From the NCBI RefSeq assembly GCF_030066895.1, contig NZ_JASJAV010000015.1:1-64000 (forward strand): a stretch of 64,000 nt of DNA, given 5' to 3'. This DNA is from Breoghania sp. GTDB lineage: Bacteria > Pseudomonadota > Alphaproteobacteria > Rhizobiales > Stappiaceae. Below the pieces are notes generated by a model. That model ran no database searches. It worked only from the letters and a program-made list of their open reading frames with translations, and was not told where the DNA came from. The position numbers were made by a program, and so were the translations under genes. Position 1 is the stretch's first letter; every line of letters begins with the position of its first letter. This document shows, one piece after another, positions 31,297 through 42,651 of the stretch.

Positions 31297-31518
31297 GGGT
31301 AGGCCTTGCAATCCCGCCTGAAGCAAGTCCGGGACAGGCGGACGCAGCTGCTTCGTCCGGACTTGCACAAAAACAAAGAGTTAGAACCGAGATCCGCTTC
31401 AAATCGAACCGAATCCGCTCGTGCGCGAAAGAAAAGGGCCGGACTCGGAGCGAGCCGACCGCAAGCGCTATCTAATGGGTTTCGGGACCAATTTACAGAC
31501 CAATACATTCCGCCTCTT

Positions 31519-31605
31519 CTACCGCATCGCGAAAACGATCACGGCGACGACCAAAACGAGCGTCAGCCCGGCATAGACGAGAAGATGGCGTTGATCCGAC
31601 GTCAT
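31519..31605 (-). CDS. 28-residue single-helix membrane peptide
   Basis: ATG 31605 is preceded by GAGG 11 bases upstream. The product is MTSDQRHLLVYAGLTLVL followed by VVAVIVFAMR, a polar N-terminus and one hydrophobic helix. It begins 13 bases after the reductase stop on the same strand, so it could be cotranscribed and translationally coupled. The size and spacing fit a small membrane accessory peptide; there is no homology I recognise. It may be a chance ORF. Confidence 0.45.
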   Translation of the reverse strand: MTSDQRHLLVYAGLTLVLVVAVIVFAMR

Positions 31606-31618
31606 GAACGGAAAATCC

Positions 31619-32833
31619 TCAATCGCAATCAAAGCGTTCGCTGAGGATCGAGTGGGCCGGAACGCCCGTGCAACGAAGCAGCGTCTCGACCGCCGACAGC
31701 ATTGGTGCAGAGCCGCATAAGACGAAAAGCCAATCGGCGGGAATATCGCCGCCACAAGATGCACGGATGATGTCCTCGCTGACCAGACCGCGCGCGCCCT
31801 GCCAGTCGTCGGGCGGCTCGCTCAACACATGCACCACCTTGGACGTCTCCCGCTCCAGGCTCATGGCCTCCAGTTCGTCACGATGCGCGATCTGATGCTG
31901 CGTGCGGTTGCCGTAAATCAGCACCATCGGCCGCGTGTCGCCTTCCCCCTGCGCTTGCCGGGCGATGCCGAGAAGCGGAGCAAGCCCCACCCTGCCCACA
32001 ATCAGCGCCACGCCGTTTGCCTTTCTACCCGCAATCGTCAGATGGCCGTGCGGCCCGTCCATGAAGGCGACCGTTCCCGGCTTGATGGTACCGAGCGTGC
32101 GGGTGAAATCGCCGACCTCCTTGATGAGGAAGCACACCCTCTCCCGCTCCGCCGGGGCCGAGGAGATCGAGAACGGATTTTCATGGAGCGAAAACGGACT
32201 GTGGCCGATATTGAGCCAGGCGAACTGACCTGCCTTGTAGACAAACACCGAGCCGCCCGCCCGCGGCCGCAGCAATCGCAATCAGCGCAAACCAGAACGC
32301 AGCGAGCACCGGATCGCCCGCATAGCGTCCCCCGACCAGCGTGTGATAGCCGAGCGCGGCAACGGTGAGCGCCGCCCCCGCCCCGTCATCGCCCGCCATG
32401 TCTCATATCGAAAGGGCAGGCTGTCCCGCCCGATCGCCATCAAAACGAACGGGACCAACAGCACCCAGCCCAATGTTCCCGTTACCAGAAAATCGGCGCG
32501 GTAGAGCAGGATCTCATCACGCGTCACGTCCCAGGGACGCGGCACCGTGAGCGGCGAGATGTAGAAGAAGGGATGCAGCAGCGCAAAGACGAGCGCGGTG
32601 CGCGCAAGCAACTGATTCAGGCGCATGGTCACGTCCGACCCAATGCGCCGAGAAACCAGCCGGAACCGCCCCGACAGCACGAACTCCACCAGGATCATCG
32701 CGAAGGTAGCCATCCCGAGCCCGGCAGTCAGTTCATCGCCGAGATTGCGCAGAGAAAAATTCGTCGCAACGGCCAGGACGAGTGGCGCAAGCGTTATCGC
32801 AATATAGAGGACAATGAGGATGAACGGATCCAT
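31619..32833 (-). pseudogene. Ferric reductase-like flavocytochrome / ferredoxin reductase, disrupted
   Basis: N-terminal membrane part of the ferric-reductase type (MDPFILIVLYIAITLAP; helices with HPFF and YHTL histidines), then an FAD domain (AGQFAWLNIG, NPFSISSAP) and an NAD domain (GNRTQHQIAHRDEL, VLCGSAPML). The normally AGG-IGLTPLL loop reads GRVGLAPLL. A frameshift lies near 32390 (YETWRAM to GAGAALTVAALGYHTL). Near 32270 the last membrane helix and the linker to the FAD domain are missing, with a frame change. Likely electron transfer from NAD(P)H through haem; the acceptor is unknown. Confidence 0.78.
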
Positions 32834-32974
32834 GTGCCCATGCTATCCGCGATCGGATTTCATTCAATGACCTTGCGTTATTTTTGAAGGTTCGAACAAA
32901 ATTCGACGATAAGGCATCGCTCCCATGCGATGAGATACCGTCGTGTGCCTCCGCCGGTATTCCTTTGCACGGTT

Positions 32975-33081
32975 GTCATCCCCGCGCAGGCGGGGACCCA
33001 GTAACCCCAGGATTTCGCACATGGAGTGGGATGGCGCCCCTCACAGGGTACTGGATCCCCGCCTGCGCGGGGAGATGACAG
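32975..33081. repeat. Long inverted repeat, family D
   Basis: TGTCATCCCCGCGCAGG with CGGGGACCCAGTA (32975-33003) is mirrored by TACTGGATCCCCGCCTG with CGCGGGGAGATGACA (33050-33081), about 30-base arms with few mismatches and a loop near 45 bases. It lies in the 410-base space 32834-33243 between the reductase and the NMT1 receptor, where no gene is seen. Confidence 0.8.
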
Positions 33082-33243
33082 TCACGGGCAAAACGTGCCC
33101 GATCCGGCTCCAGCTTTCCGGCGTAAGATCGTTACAGCGATAAAACGACGGAGAGGTCAGGAGAAATGCCCAGCCTTCCCCCAAAACGCCTCGGGCGAGA
33201 GGTCTCCCCCTCGCCCGAGCCTTGTCCGCGATAGTGCCTTGGC

Positions 33244-34231
33244 TCACATCGCCTTGTCGGTCACCGCGTGCGTCCAGGTGCCTTCCGGCTTCTTGGTGAT
33301 GACCGGGTCCGAACCGCCCGACAGCAGCGTCTCGACCGTGCGCGTATAATCGGCCTCATCGAGCGAGCCGTCGGACCCTTCCGTGAGCTTGTTGATCTCA
33401 CGCATCATCCGGCGCTGGTGCTTTTCCGTTTGCGCGCCCGTGGCATCGTTTTCCAGAAAGATGTCGGCCGCCTCGTTCGGGTGCTCGCGCGCATAGGCCC
33501 AGCCCTTCATCGAAGCCTTCACGAACCGCGCCATCTTGTCGACGAAGGCGGGACTCATCAAGGTCCTTCTCCAGGACGTAGAGCCCGTCCTCAAGCGTCG
33601 CCACGCCCTGGTCCTCGTACTTGAAGACGACCAGATCGTCGGCCGAAATACCGGCGTCTATCACCTGCCAGTACTCGTTGTAGGTCATGGTGGAGATGCA
33701 GGCCGCCTGCTTCTGCAGAAGCGGATCGACTTTGAAGCCCTGCTTCAGCACCTTCACGCCGTCCGGACCGCCGTCCGTCGGAATGTCGAGATGCGCCATC
33801 CACGACAGGAACGGATATTCGTTGCCGTAGAACCAGACGCCCAGCGTCTTGCCCTTGAAGTCCTCCGGCGTCTTGACGCCGCTTTCCTTCAGGCAGGTCA
33901 GCATCATGCCGGACTTCTTGAACGGTTGGGCGATATTGATCAGCGGCACGCCCTTTTCGCGGCTTACGAGAGCGGACGGCATTCAGTCGACGATGACGTC
34001 GGCCCCGCCACCGGCGATCACCTGCGGCGGCGCGATGTCCGGGTCGCCCGGCTTGATGGTGACATCGAGGCCTTCCTCGTCATAGAAACCCTTGTCCTTG
34101 GCCACGTAGTAGCCGCCGAACTGTGCCTGGGTGACCCATTTGAGCTGCAGCGTCACCTCGTCGGCGGCCTGGGCCCCGGACATGCTCGCACTTGCCATGC
34201 CGAACCCGGCTGCCAAGGCCAGGCCCCCCAC
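33244..34231 (-). pseudogene. NMT1/ThiY-like ABC transporter substrate-binding protein, disrupted
   Basis: A periplasmic receptor of the pyrimidine-precursor (NMT1/ThiY) class, with VTLQLKWVTQAQFGGYYVAKD, YDEEGLDVTIKPG and a C-terminal FVDKMARFVKASMKGW. GTG 34231 with GGAAGG upstream gives a short signal peptide; the N-terminus may be incomplete. TGA at 33983-33985 replaces Trp in ADVIVD-W-MPSALV. An extra base near 33557 separates YVLEKDL from MSPAFVDK. It lies at the end of an operon that also has dihydropyrimidinase, so a pyrimidine or a related ring is a reasonable but unproven substrate. Confidence 0.82.
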
Positions 34232-34287
34232 ACTACCTTCCTTATTTCTCTTCTCCCTCTGGTTTCGGCAAACCCGTTCCCTGTTTT

Positions 34288-35045
34288 TTATGTGCAGAAC
34301 GAAGGATGCCAGAACTTGAAAACCCTCTCCAAAAGCGTCATCAACCCGTAAAAGGCGGAGCCTGCGAGCGCCGCTACGGCGATCTCGGCCCAGATCACGT
34401 CGACATTCATCCGGCCGACTTCGGTCGATATGCGAAAGCCCATGCCCACGGTGGGCGTGCCGAAGAATTCCGCGACGATGGCGCCGATCAGCACCAGCGT
34501 GGAATTGATCTTCAGGACATTGAAAATGAACGGCAGCGCCTGCGGCAGCCTGAGCTTGACGAGCGTCTGCCAGTGCGAAGCGACATAGGTGCGCATCAGA
34601 TCACGCTGCATGTGATCGGCCGCCGCCAGCCCCGACACCGTGTTCACCAGCATCCGGAAGAAGGTCAGGATGATGACGATCGCCGCCTTCGACGGCCAGT
34701 CGAAGCCGAACCACATCACCATGATCGGCGCCACGCCCACGACGGCAGCGCGGAGACCAGATTGCCCACTGGCAACAGGCCGCGTTTCAGGAACGGCACC
34801 CGATCCACCAGAATGGCGACGACAAACCCGGTCCCGCAGCCCAGCGCGTAGCCGATCAGCACGGCTTTGAGGAACGTCTGGCAGAAATCCTCCCAAAGCG
34901 GCGTCGGGAACCCGCCGACAAGTCGCACCCAGATTTCGGATGGTGCAGGCAGAAGCACTTTCGGCACGCCGAAACCGGTGACGGCGACTTGCCACAGAAG
35001 CAGGATCGTCATGCCGAACGCCAACGGTATCGACAGGTTGATCAA
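34288..35045 (-). pseudogene. ABC transporter permease (second), frameshifted
   Basis: A BPD_transp_1 permease of the ThiX/SsuC type: VLLPAPSEIWVRLVGG, PIMVMWFGFDWPSKA and LRLPQALPFIFNVLKINSTL. The start is taken as TTG 35045, overlapping the preceding stop (TGA 35042-35044). A lost base near 34743 breaks the frame between VSALP and VVGVAPIMVMW. The C-terminus to 34288 is open. It pairs with the permease at 35513-36403 in the same operon, as expected for a heterodimeric channel. Confidence 0.82.
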
Positions 35046-35415
35046 TCGCTGTATCGTGCAGCTCCGAGCTTGCCAGAGAGCCAACCGTTCCACGAACAAC
35101 CAGGCAGCGCGCCCCAGGCCGCAATCGTCAGCCACCAGATTTCGCCGGCCACATCTCCCGGCTGTAAGGATGCCGCGTGCGCCAATGTGACGAAAGCAAA
35201 CGCGATCGCCGCCAGCAAGAGGTACGCGCTTGCCAACCGCCCCGCCCGAGCATGGAGTTCCGTCCCGCCATCCCACAGAGCATCCGGAATGACGAAAATC
35301 CAGGGGGAAGGAAGCTGAGAAGGCTGTCGGAAACAAATCCGCGCAGTCTCGGCTCCAACAATCCGAGCGACAATATTGCAAGGATCGCAGCCGCGGCGAC
35401 GAGTTAAAGTTTCAC
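35042..35415 (-). pseudogene. Small membrane protein between two permease genes, disrupted
   Basis: GTG 35415 follows AAGGG and begins VKL-stop-LVAAAAILAILSLGL; the TAA is at 35404-35406. A first hydrophobic segment, LLEPRLRGFVSDSLLSFLP, and, after a frame change near 35255, a second (YLLLAAIAFAFVTLAHAAS) and third (EIWWLTIAAWGAL) can be read. The stop overlaps the next permease start. The family is unknown. Its place inside an ABC operon suggests an accessory subunit, but this is inference only. Confidence 0.45.
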
Positions 35416-35512
35416 CCCTTGCGAATCAGCCTACCGAAAGGGAGGCGATAAGATCGAAGCCAGGCAGGCAACCAGTACACCCCCGGCAAGAACGCCGGTC
35501 ACCCCGAACCGC

Positions 35513-36403
35513 TCATCTTGCTCGTCGCGCCATCCCCATCCGCTTCAGAACGACCCCGTTGACGAGCCCGACCAGTGCCACCAGCACCGCTGCCATGACG
35601 GAGGCCGCGATCAACGCCGACCAGATCTGCACCGTCTGCCCGTAGTAGGAGCCGGAAAGAAGCCGCTCGCCGAGCCCGGCGACAGCTCCCGTCGGAAGCT
35701 CACCGACGATAGCGCCTACCAGCGAGGCCGCCACCGCCACCTTCATGGAGGTGAAGAGATAGGGCACCGCATAGGGAAATCTGAGCTTCCAGAAGACCTG
35801 GTTTTTCGAGATGTTGTAGGTGCGCATCAGATCGAGATGCAGGATTTCCGGTGATCTCAGCCCCTTCACCATGCCGACGGTGACGGGGGAGAACGACAGA
35901 TAGGTGGAGATGAACGCCTTGGGCAGCAGCCCCGATATGCCCACCGCGTTCAACACCACGATGATCATCAGAGCGATCGCCAGGATCGGGATCGTCTGCG
36001 AGGAGATCACCCACGGCATCAACGACTTGTCGAGCACACGGCTGTGCACGATGCCCACGGCCAGCAGAATGCCGAGCACGGTGCCAATGATGAAGCCCAG
36101 CATCGTGGAAGAAAGCGTGATCCCTGCGTGATAGACGAGGCTGCGTTTCGAGGTGATCTTCTTCAGGACCGTCGTCTTCCAGATCTCCTCCGCCACCTGA
36201 TGCGGCGCAGGCAGAACGGGCCGCTCCTGATTGAGCGTGTCGGAGATAAGCTGCGAGACCGGCACGTCCGCTAGCTTGGCGCGCGCATAGGTATCGCGCT
36301 GGAACGGCGCATTGAGATGGACGGCCGCCGCATACCAGATTGCGATGATAGCGAGAACGACGACAAGCACGGGCCCGGTACGACCAGAGAAAAGGCGAGT
36401 CAT
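35513..36403 (-). CDS. ABC transporter permease (first) of the pyrimidine-linked operon
   Basis: An intact 296-residue NitT/TauT-type permease. An N-terminal helix (VLVVVLAIIAIWYAAAV), a periplasmic stretch, then five or six helices; the coupling loop is readable as QVFWKLRFPYAVPYLFTSM. ATG 36403. It is separated from the ATPase gene upstream by a 462-base repeat-filled gap. With the permease at 34288-35045, the ATPase at 36866-37711 and the receptor at 33244 it makes a complete importer of the kind found beside reductive pyrimidine catabolism genes. Confidence 0.88.
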   Translation of the reverse strand: MTRLFSGRTGPVLVVVLAIIAIWYAAAVHLNAPFQRDTYARAKLADVPVSQLISDTLNQERPVLPAPHQVAEEIWKTTVLKKITSKRSLVYHAGITLSSTMLGFIIGTVLGILLAVGIVHSRVLDKSLMPWVISSQTIPILAIALMIIVVLNAVGISGLLPKAFISTYLSFSPVTVGMVKGLRSPEILHLDLMRTYNISKNQVFWKLRFPYAVPYLFTSMKVAVAASLVGAIVGELPTGAVAGLGERLLSGSYYGQTVQIWSALIAASVMAAVLVALVGLVNGVVLKRMGMARRAR

Positions 36404-36596
36404 GCGGCAGCCCTCCGTTCCGACAAATTCCGGACAAGCCCCCCTCTCTCATGGGAAGAGGGCCGGGGTGAGGGGTGTCGCATTTTCCGTATCCACGATA
36501 GCCCAACATCCGTCACCCGACGCTTCGCGTCGACCTCTCCCCATGGGAGAGGTGATTGGCGCCCGCGGCCAACGAATAGACCCAACCTCACATTCG

Positions 36597-36792
36597 ATGT
36601 CACCCCGGCCTCCGAGCCGGGATCCATTACCCTCTCGCCAGACGAAGCCTCCGCCCCGGCGTGTCGCAGACACGCACCTTCGGCCCTGACCTCGCAGCGC
36701 CCTTTCGGGCGCAGATGCGCGCATCTGCGCGCCGAAGCACGGCCGGCAACCGCTGCAGCGCCAATGGATCCCGGCTCGGAAGCCGGGATGCC
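36597..36792. repeat. Intergenic repeat element, family C, copy 2
   Basis: CCCCGGCCTCCGAGCC with GGGATCCATT at the left and AATGGATCCCGGCTCGG with AAGCCGGGATGCC at the right are inverted copies about 160 bases apart. They lie in the 462-base gap 36404-36865 between ABC permease and ATPase genes. Between the arms is GC-rich filler containing GCGCATCTGCGC. No gene is supported in this gap. Confidence 0.7.
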
Positions 36793-36865
36793 GCTGAATA
36801 TGGGGCTAGCATGGACACATACAGCCTTCGGACTGCGCCGGGTGACGACGGAGGAACTTGATGCC

Positions 36866-37711
36866 TCAATCCTCATAGGAATGCTCCGCCCGCAAGCCTT
36901 CCCGCACCCGGTACGCGATCTCCAGGAACTTCGGCGTCTCGCGGATATCGAATGTGCGGTCGCGCGGCAGGTCGCTCTCGATGATGTCGTAGATGCGGCC
37001 CGGCCGGGGGCTCATCACCACGATCTTGGTCGACAGAAACACCGCCTCCGGAATCGAGTGCGTAACGAAGACAAACGTCTTCTCCGTCTTCGCCCATAGC
37101 CGCAGAAGCTGCTCGTTGAGGTGATCGCGCACGATCTCGTCGAGCGCGCCGAAGGACTCGTCCATCAGCAGGAGATCGGGATCGAAGGAAAGCGCCCGGG
37201 CGATCGAGGCGCGCTGCTGCATGCCGCCCGATAGCTGCCAGGGGAACTTGCGCTCGAACCCAGAGAGATTGACCAGCTCCAGGTTCTTCGCGATGCGCTT
37301 TTGCTGTTCAGCATTGGTAAACCCCATGATTTCCAGCGGCAGCGCGATGTTCCCCGCGATCGTGCGCCACGGATAAAGCCCCGCGACCTGAAACACGTAG
37401 CCGTAGGAGCGGTCGAGCCGCGCCTGCTCCGGCGTGCCGCCATTGACCGAGATCGCCCCCGATGTCGGCTGTTCTAGATCCGCGATGACGCGCAAGAGCG
37501 TGGTCTTGCCACAGCCTGACGGTCCAATGAACGAGACGAACTCGCCGCGCTTCACCTCCAGATTGATGTCGGAAAGCGCCTGCACAGGCGCGTCCGCCGC
37601 CGGAAAGGTGAAGCTCAGATTCTGCGCATGGATGACGGATGCGCCCGCCGCCGCTCGATGTGCGCCGCCGTCCGCCTGCTTCGGAGACTTCACTGCCTCA
37701 CTGATTGTCAC
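36866..37711 (-). CDS. ABC transporter ATPase (NitT/TauT type) of the pyrimidine-linked operon
   Basis: An intact 281-residue ATPase with Walker A GPSGCGKTTLL, Q-loop YVFQVAGLYPWR, signature LSGGMQQRASIARAL, Walker B LLLMDESFGALD and switch VTHSIPEAV. Walker B has DES where DEP is usual in the family. GTG 37711 overlaps the stop of the upstream membrane-protein gene (GTGA), and GGAGG lies 11 bases before it. It energises the two permeases downstream. The last residues (LRAEHSYED) are polar, as in ThiZ/SsuB relatives. Confidence 0.9.
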   Translation of the reverse strand: MTISEAVKSPKQADGGAHRAAAGASVIHAQNLSFTFPAADAPVQALSDINLEVKRGEFVSFIGPSGCGKTTLLRVIADLEQPTSGAISVNGGTPEQARLDRSYGYVFQVAGLYPWRTIAGNIALPLEIMGFTNAEQQKRIAKNLELVNLSGFERKFPWQLSGGMQQRASIARALSFDPDLLLMDESFGALDEIVRDHLNEQLLRLWAKTEKTFVFVTHSIPEAVFLSTKIVVMSPRPGRIYDIIESDLPRDRTFDIRETPKFLEIAYRVREGLRAEHSYED

Positions 37712-38413
37712 CTACTCACGTCCTCCGTTTCTTCTGTTTGCACAGCACTCGCCGGAGACGGCCTCGAACATTCGCCCTCCCGCCGTATTCTCTCGACCCG
37801 TCCTGCATGGCGGCCCCAGCGGCATCGAAAGTGCCGCAAGGACAAGCAAGGCGCATGCCGCCATACTCGCCAAAGCCCCCATCTGGAGCCCAATCTGCGG
37901 CGACCGCTCAGGCGCCCCTTTTCGCCTCCCGTCCGGTGCCCCCTCCACAGATCCGCTGCCATACCCCGAGCGTTCCCGGATGGATCGCCAGCGCCCAGTA
38001 GATCAGGTTGGCCGGGATGAAGATTCCCGACAGGATCGCCGTCAGCAGGGCCAGGACGATGAGGCCTGCCAATCCTCCCAGCTCCGTACTCGCCACGATG
38101 ACCAACACAACGCCCATCGTGGTCGCGAACGCATAGACGATCCCGGCGAGCCCGAAGGACAGCCAATCCCGCCGCCCGCGGGCCAGCAGAAACCGCGTCA
38201 CCGGGACAAAGACCATCCAGCCCAGTTCCCACCATTCCCCCTGCAAGTCCCACAGACCCGCCAGCGAAAACAGCGGCAACGGGCCGAACCGCTCGAAGGG
38301 AAGCGCCGTGTGGAGGAAAACCGCCACCAGGTAGGACAGTACGTGCCGCCGAGCAGCGTTCGCCCAGCTCCCGGCCTGTGATTTTCCCTACCCGCGGCGT
38401 CCCCCTCCGCCAT
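37708..38413 (-). pseudogene. Polytopic membrane protein encoded before the ABC ATPase, disrupted
   Basis: ATG 38413 has AAGGAGC nine bases upstream, just after the LysE stop. After a frame change near 38340 the readable protein is VLSYLVAVFLHTALPFERF, then WWELGWMVFVPVTRFLL, IVYAFATTMGVVLVIVAS, LAGLIVLALLTAILSGIF and, after another frame change near 37940, GALASMAACALLVLAALSM: about five helices. The frame ending EDVSR overlaps the ATPase start as GTGA. I recognise no family. The tight coupling to the ATPase suggests a transport-related role. Confidence 0.5.
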
Positions 38414-38422
38414 CGACGCTCC

Positions 38423-39045
38423 TTACGTCCTCCGTTGCCAGGCAAGCGCCCCGCCGAGCATTACCAGCACACCGCCGGCCGCCGCCTCCAGCCACAGGAT
38501 CGCCGACGCCGTGATGACCCACGCCAGCGTGGAAAAGGCGAGTGTGTAGGCCACCAGAACCGGCAGTTCCACCACCACGGAGATGATGCCCAGAACCACC
38601 ATCTGCCCCACGACCTGCCCTGCCGGATCGATGAATTGGGGAATGATCGCCACGAAGATCGCGAGGTTCTTCGGATTCGAGGCCTGCAGGCTCACGCCCT
38701 TCCAGAACAGGCGCAGCCGACCCGGCAGCTCCACCCCCGGCACGGACTCCGTCTTGGAAAGACCGGCCAGTGCGACCTTGAAGCCGCCGCCATCCGCCCG
38801 TCCGCGGCGCCGCCGAATTTCAGCACCGTGAAGAGCGTCGCGCTCGCTAGAATGAGCGAGGCCACCCCCACCGCCGACAAGGTGAAATAGGCGACGTTGG
38901 TCGCCAGAATTCCGAGCGTCGCGTAGTGCGACAGGGCAAAGCCCCGCCGCATCGAAATCCCCACCACTAGCAGAACCGCAGGTCCCGGCGTCAGGCAAAG
39001 CAGGAATTCGGTGAGCGCGAAGGTTGCAAGCGAAGAAATATCCAT
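38423..39045 (-). pseudogene. LysE/RhtB-family amino-acid exporter, disrupted
   Basis: A six-helix exporter family. ATG 39045 starts MDISSLATFALTEFLLCLTPG, where LTPGPAVLLV is the family signature. RRGFALSHYATLGILATN and SLQASNPKNLAIFVAIIPQF follow. Near 38800 the text jumps from FTVLKFGGAA to ADGGGFKVALAG, losing about ten codons (YLIWLG region in relatives) with a frame change. It starts 6 bases after the dihydropyrimidinase stop, so it is likely cotranscribed; beta-alanine or a related amino acid could be the cargo. Confidence 0.8.
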
Positions 39046-39050
39046 GTGCC

Positions 39051-40504
<1,454 letters not shown>

Positions 40505-40625
40505 GTCTGCTCCCATCTGGTTTCGGCTAGGCGCGTTTGTCACGTTCTGGCTCTAGCCGGTCGGTAGTTTCGTCATGAGCAGGCTGCGCTCGCGCACCCC
40601 TCTAGGATGTTTTCGGCCGCATTCC

Positions 40626-41262
40626 TCACGCCCTCATCGTCGCAAGTTTCAGGCCGAAGCCGACGAACACGGCTCCCGTCGCGGCCTTGATGAAGCGCTG
40701 GAACCGGCCGGACCGGGTCGCCGCGGCAAGGCGCGCAAACAACGCCACCATGACCGCGAACCACACCACGTTGATTGCCGCATGAATGATGACGAGCGTG
40801 AAGGTGTTGGCGGTCACCGCCATTTCCGGCGGCAGGAATTGCGGGAAGGCCGCGAGATAGAATATCGAGACCTTCGGGTTGAGTGCATTGGTGAGGAACC
40901 CCTCGCCATAGGCCACCAGAAGTGTGCGCTTGCGCCGGGCGGGACGGGCCGAAACTGGCAGCGTGTTACCGCGCCAGGCCTCTTTCAGGGCCTTGAACCC
41001 GATCCAGCACAGATAGGCCGCGCCCCCAGCATCTTCACGACGAAGAACAGCTCCGCCGAGCGCACCAGAAGAACGGACAGGCCGAACACCACCAACGCCT
41101 CGTGCAGGAAGAAGGCGGAGACGAACCCGGCAATATCGGCGAACCCGGCCGCCTTGCCCGAAGGTCGGTACGGTCCGCGCGATCAGCACGCCGTTTCGGT
41201 CCGGGTGATGCCACCAGCAACGCCACCACGACGGCGAAGGACAGGATTGTCGTCAGATCCAT
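40626..41262 (-). pseudogene. LysE/RhtB-family amino-acid exporter (second), disrupted
   Basis: ATG 41262 begins MDLTTILSFAVVVALLVASPGP, the LysE opening. An extra A near 41198 breaks the frame before NGVLIARTVPT, another frameshift lies near 41160, and the frame returns near 41028 before AAYLCWIGFKALKEAWRG. The middle is readable in another frame (FADIAGFVSAFFLHEAL). GFLTNALNPKVSIFYLAAFPQF is the conserved loop. The stop at 40626 is about 120 bases before hydA. A second exporter of the same family so close by suggests pathway-linked export. Confidence 0.78.
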
Positions 41263-41303
41263 CGATTTCCTCCCGTGTCGCCATTGATGACCGTGCTCAT
41301 CAC

Positions 41304-42432
41304 CTATCCTCCATCGTGGCCTGACGGGTAGCCGCAACGGACTCCCAGCCGCCGGCCAACCAGATATTTTGACAAAACGCGCAGGATGGAGCGCTCGACC
41401 GCGACGTGGAGGACAAGGCCCGCCACCAGCCCCGCAACAACCATCACGCCCATGGTTGTGACGGTCCTCAGACAGCTCGCCAGCCCGAGCCTGTCGAGGA
41501 TCATGGCGACGAAAACGATGACCGGCCCATGCATGAGATAAACCGAGTAGGACGCATCCCCCAGGCGCACGAGGCCTTTGGAAACGCGCACCTTCCCTGC
41601 GATTTCGAACCGCACGAGCGCCGTGATGACCAGTGCCGCCGCCAGTCCGAACACCACCGCCAACCCCGACTGGTCGTGCCACACCACGAGATAGGCGGCG
41701 ATCGCGAACACGACCCCGCCCGCGGCTAGAACACCACTGGCGCCGTTCACCGACAGCGAGCGGAACAGGAGGGCAGAGACGATGCCAAACGCAAACAGGA
41801 TGTTGTAATCGGTCAGCAGGAAGGAGAGCGGATAGGACAGATCGATCAGGTCGAGCGCGCGCCTGAGCATCGCGGCAGCGCAGGTGAACGTCCACAGGCA
41901 CAGCACGGCAACGCCGAGCCGGCGGTTCACGATCGCCAGACCGAAAATCAGGTAGAACAGCATTTCGTACGACAGCGTCCACGCCGCCGACAGCGGGGGA
42001 TGACCATCGAACGGTAGCAGCGCGTAGATCCCAGAGATAGGAAAGCGGCCCCGTCAGAGAGGGCTCAGCGCGCGCCATGACGGCCTGCCCAACGAGCAGC
42101 AGCGTGAACACCACCCAAAAGACCGGATAGATCCGCACAAGCCGCGCCAGCGCATAGCGTTTGACGCGCGCGGGAGCACGGATATCGCGCTGGTGCACGA
42201 GCATCATGATGAAGCCACTGAGAACGAAGAAGAATTCGACACCGACACTGCCCAGTCCGAGAATGGAGAACAGTTTCAACCCCTGCGCCACTTCCTTTGC
42301 GTAGACGACATTCACATGGAAAAGCAGCACGGCCAGCGCCGCCAGGCCACGGCCGGCCTGCAGCACGTTGAGTTTGGGAATAGCCGTGGTCGGCACCGGT
42401 CCCGCGGCAATTGTCGGGTTCGCCAGGTTCAA
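41304..42432 (-). pseudogene. Acyltransferase-3 family membrane protein, frameshifted
   Basis: An integral-membrane O-acyltransferase (OafA/NodX/ExoZ type) that acetylates or otherwise acylates surface polysaccharide. NVLQAGRGLAALAVLLFHVN carries the catalytic His; GVEFFFVLSGFIM and SLSYEMLFYLIFGLAI, SVYLMHGP follow, with about ten helices. TTG 42432 with GAAGG upstream is the best start. One indel near 42020 separates YLWDLRA from LLPFDGHPPLSAAWTL. It has no obvious part in pyrimidine breakdown. Confidence 0.78.
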
Positions 42433-42651
42433 ATGGCAGCCTTCTCTACCCCGACAGCAGCCGCCACGCTTCCTCCTCATAAAGCTCCTCACTCCGCGCC
42501 CAGTCACCTGTCCCTCCGGGAGAGGGGGACGCCCGTGACAAGCCCTGGCTCCTTCCGAGAACCGGCCATCCGTCATCCCCGATCAGATCGGCGATGGCGG
42601 GCGGGAAGGTCGTGCCGACGCCCCCCCTCGCCACGCCCCCCGCCGCATGTC

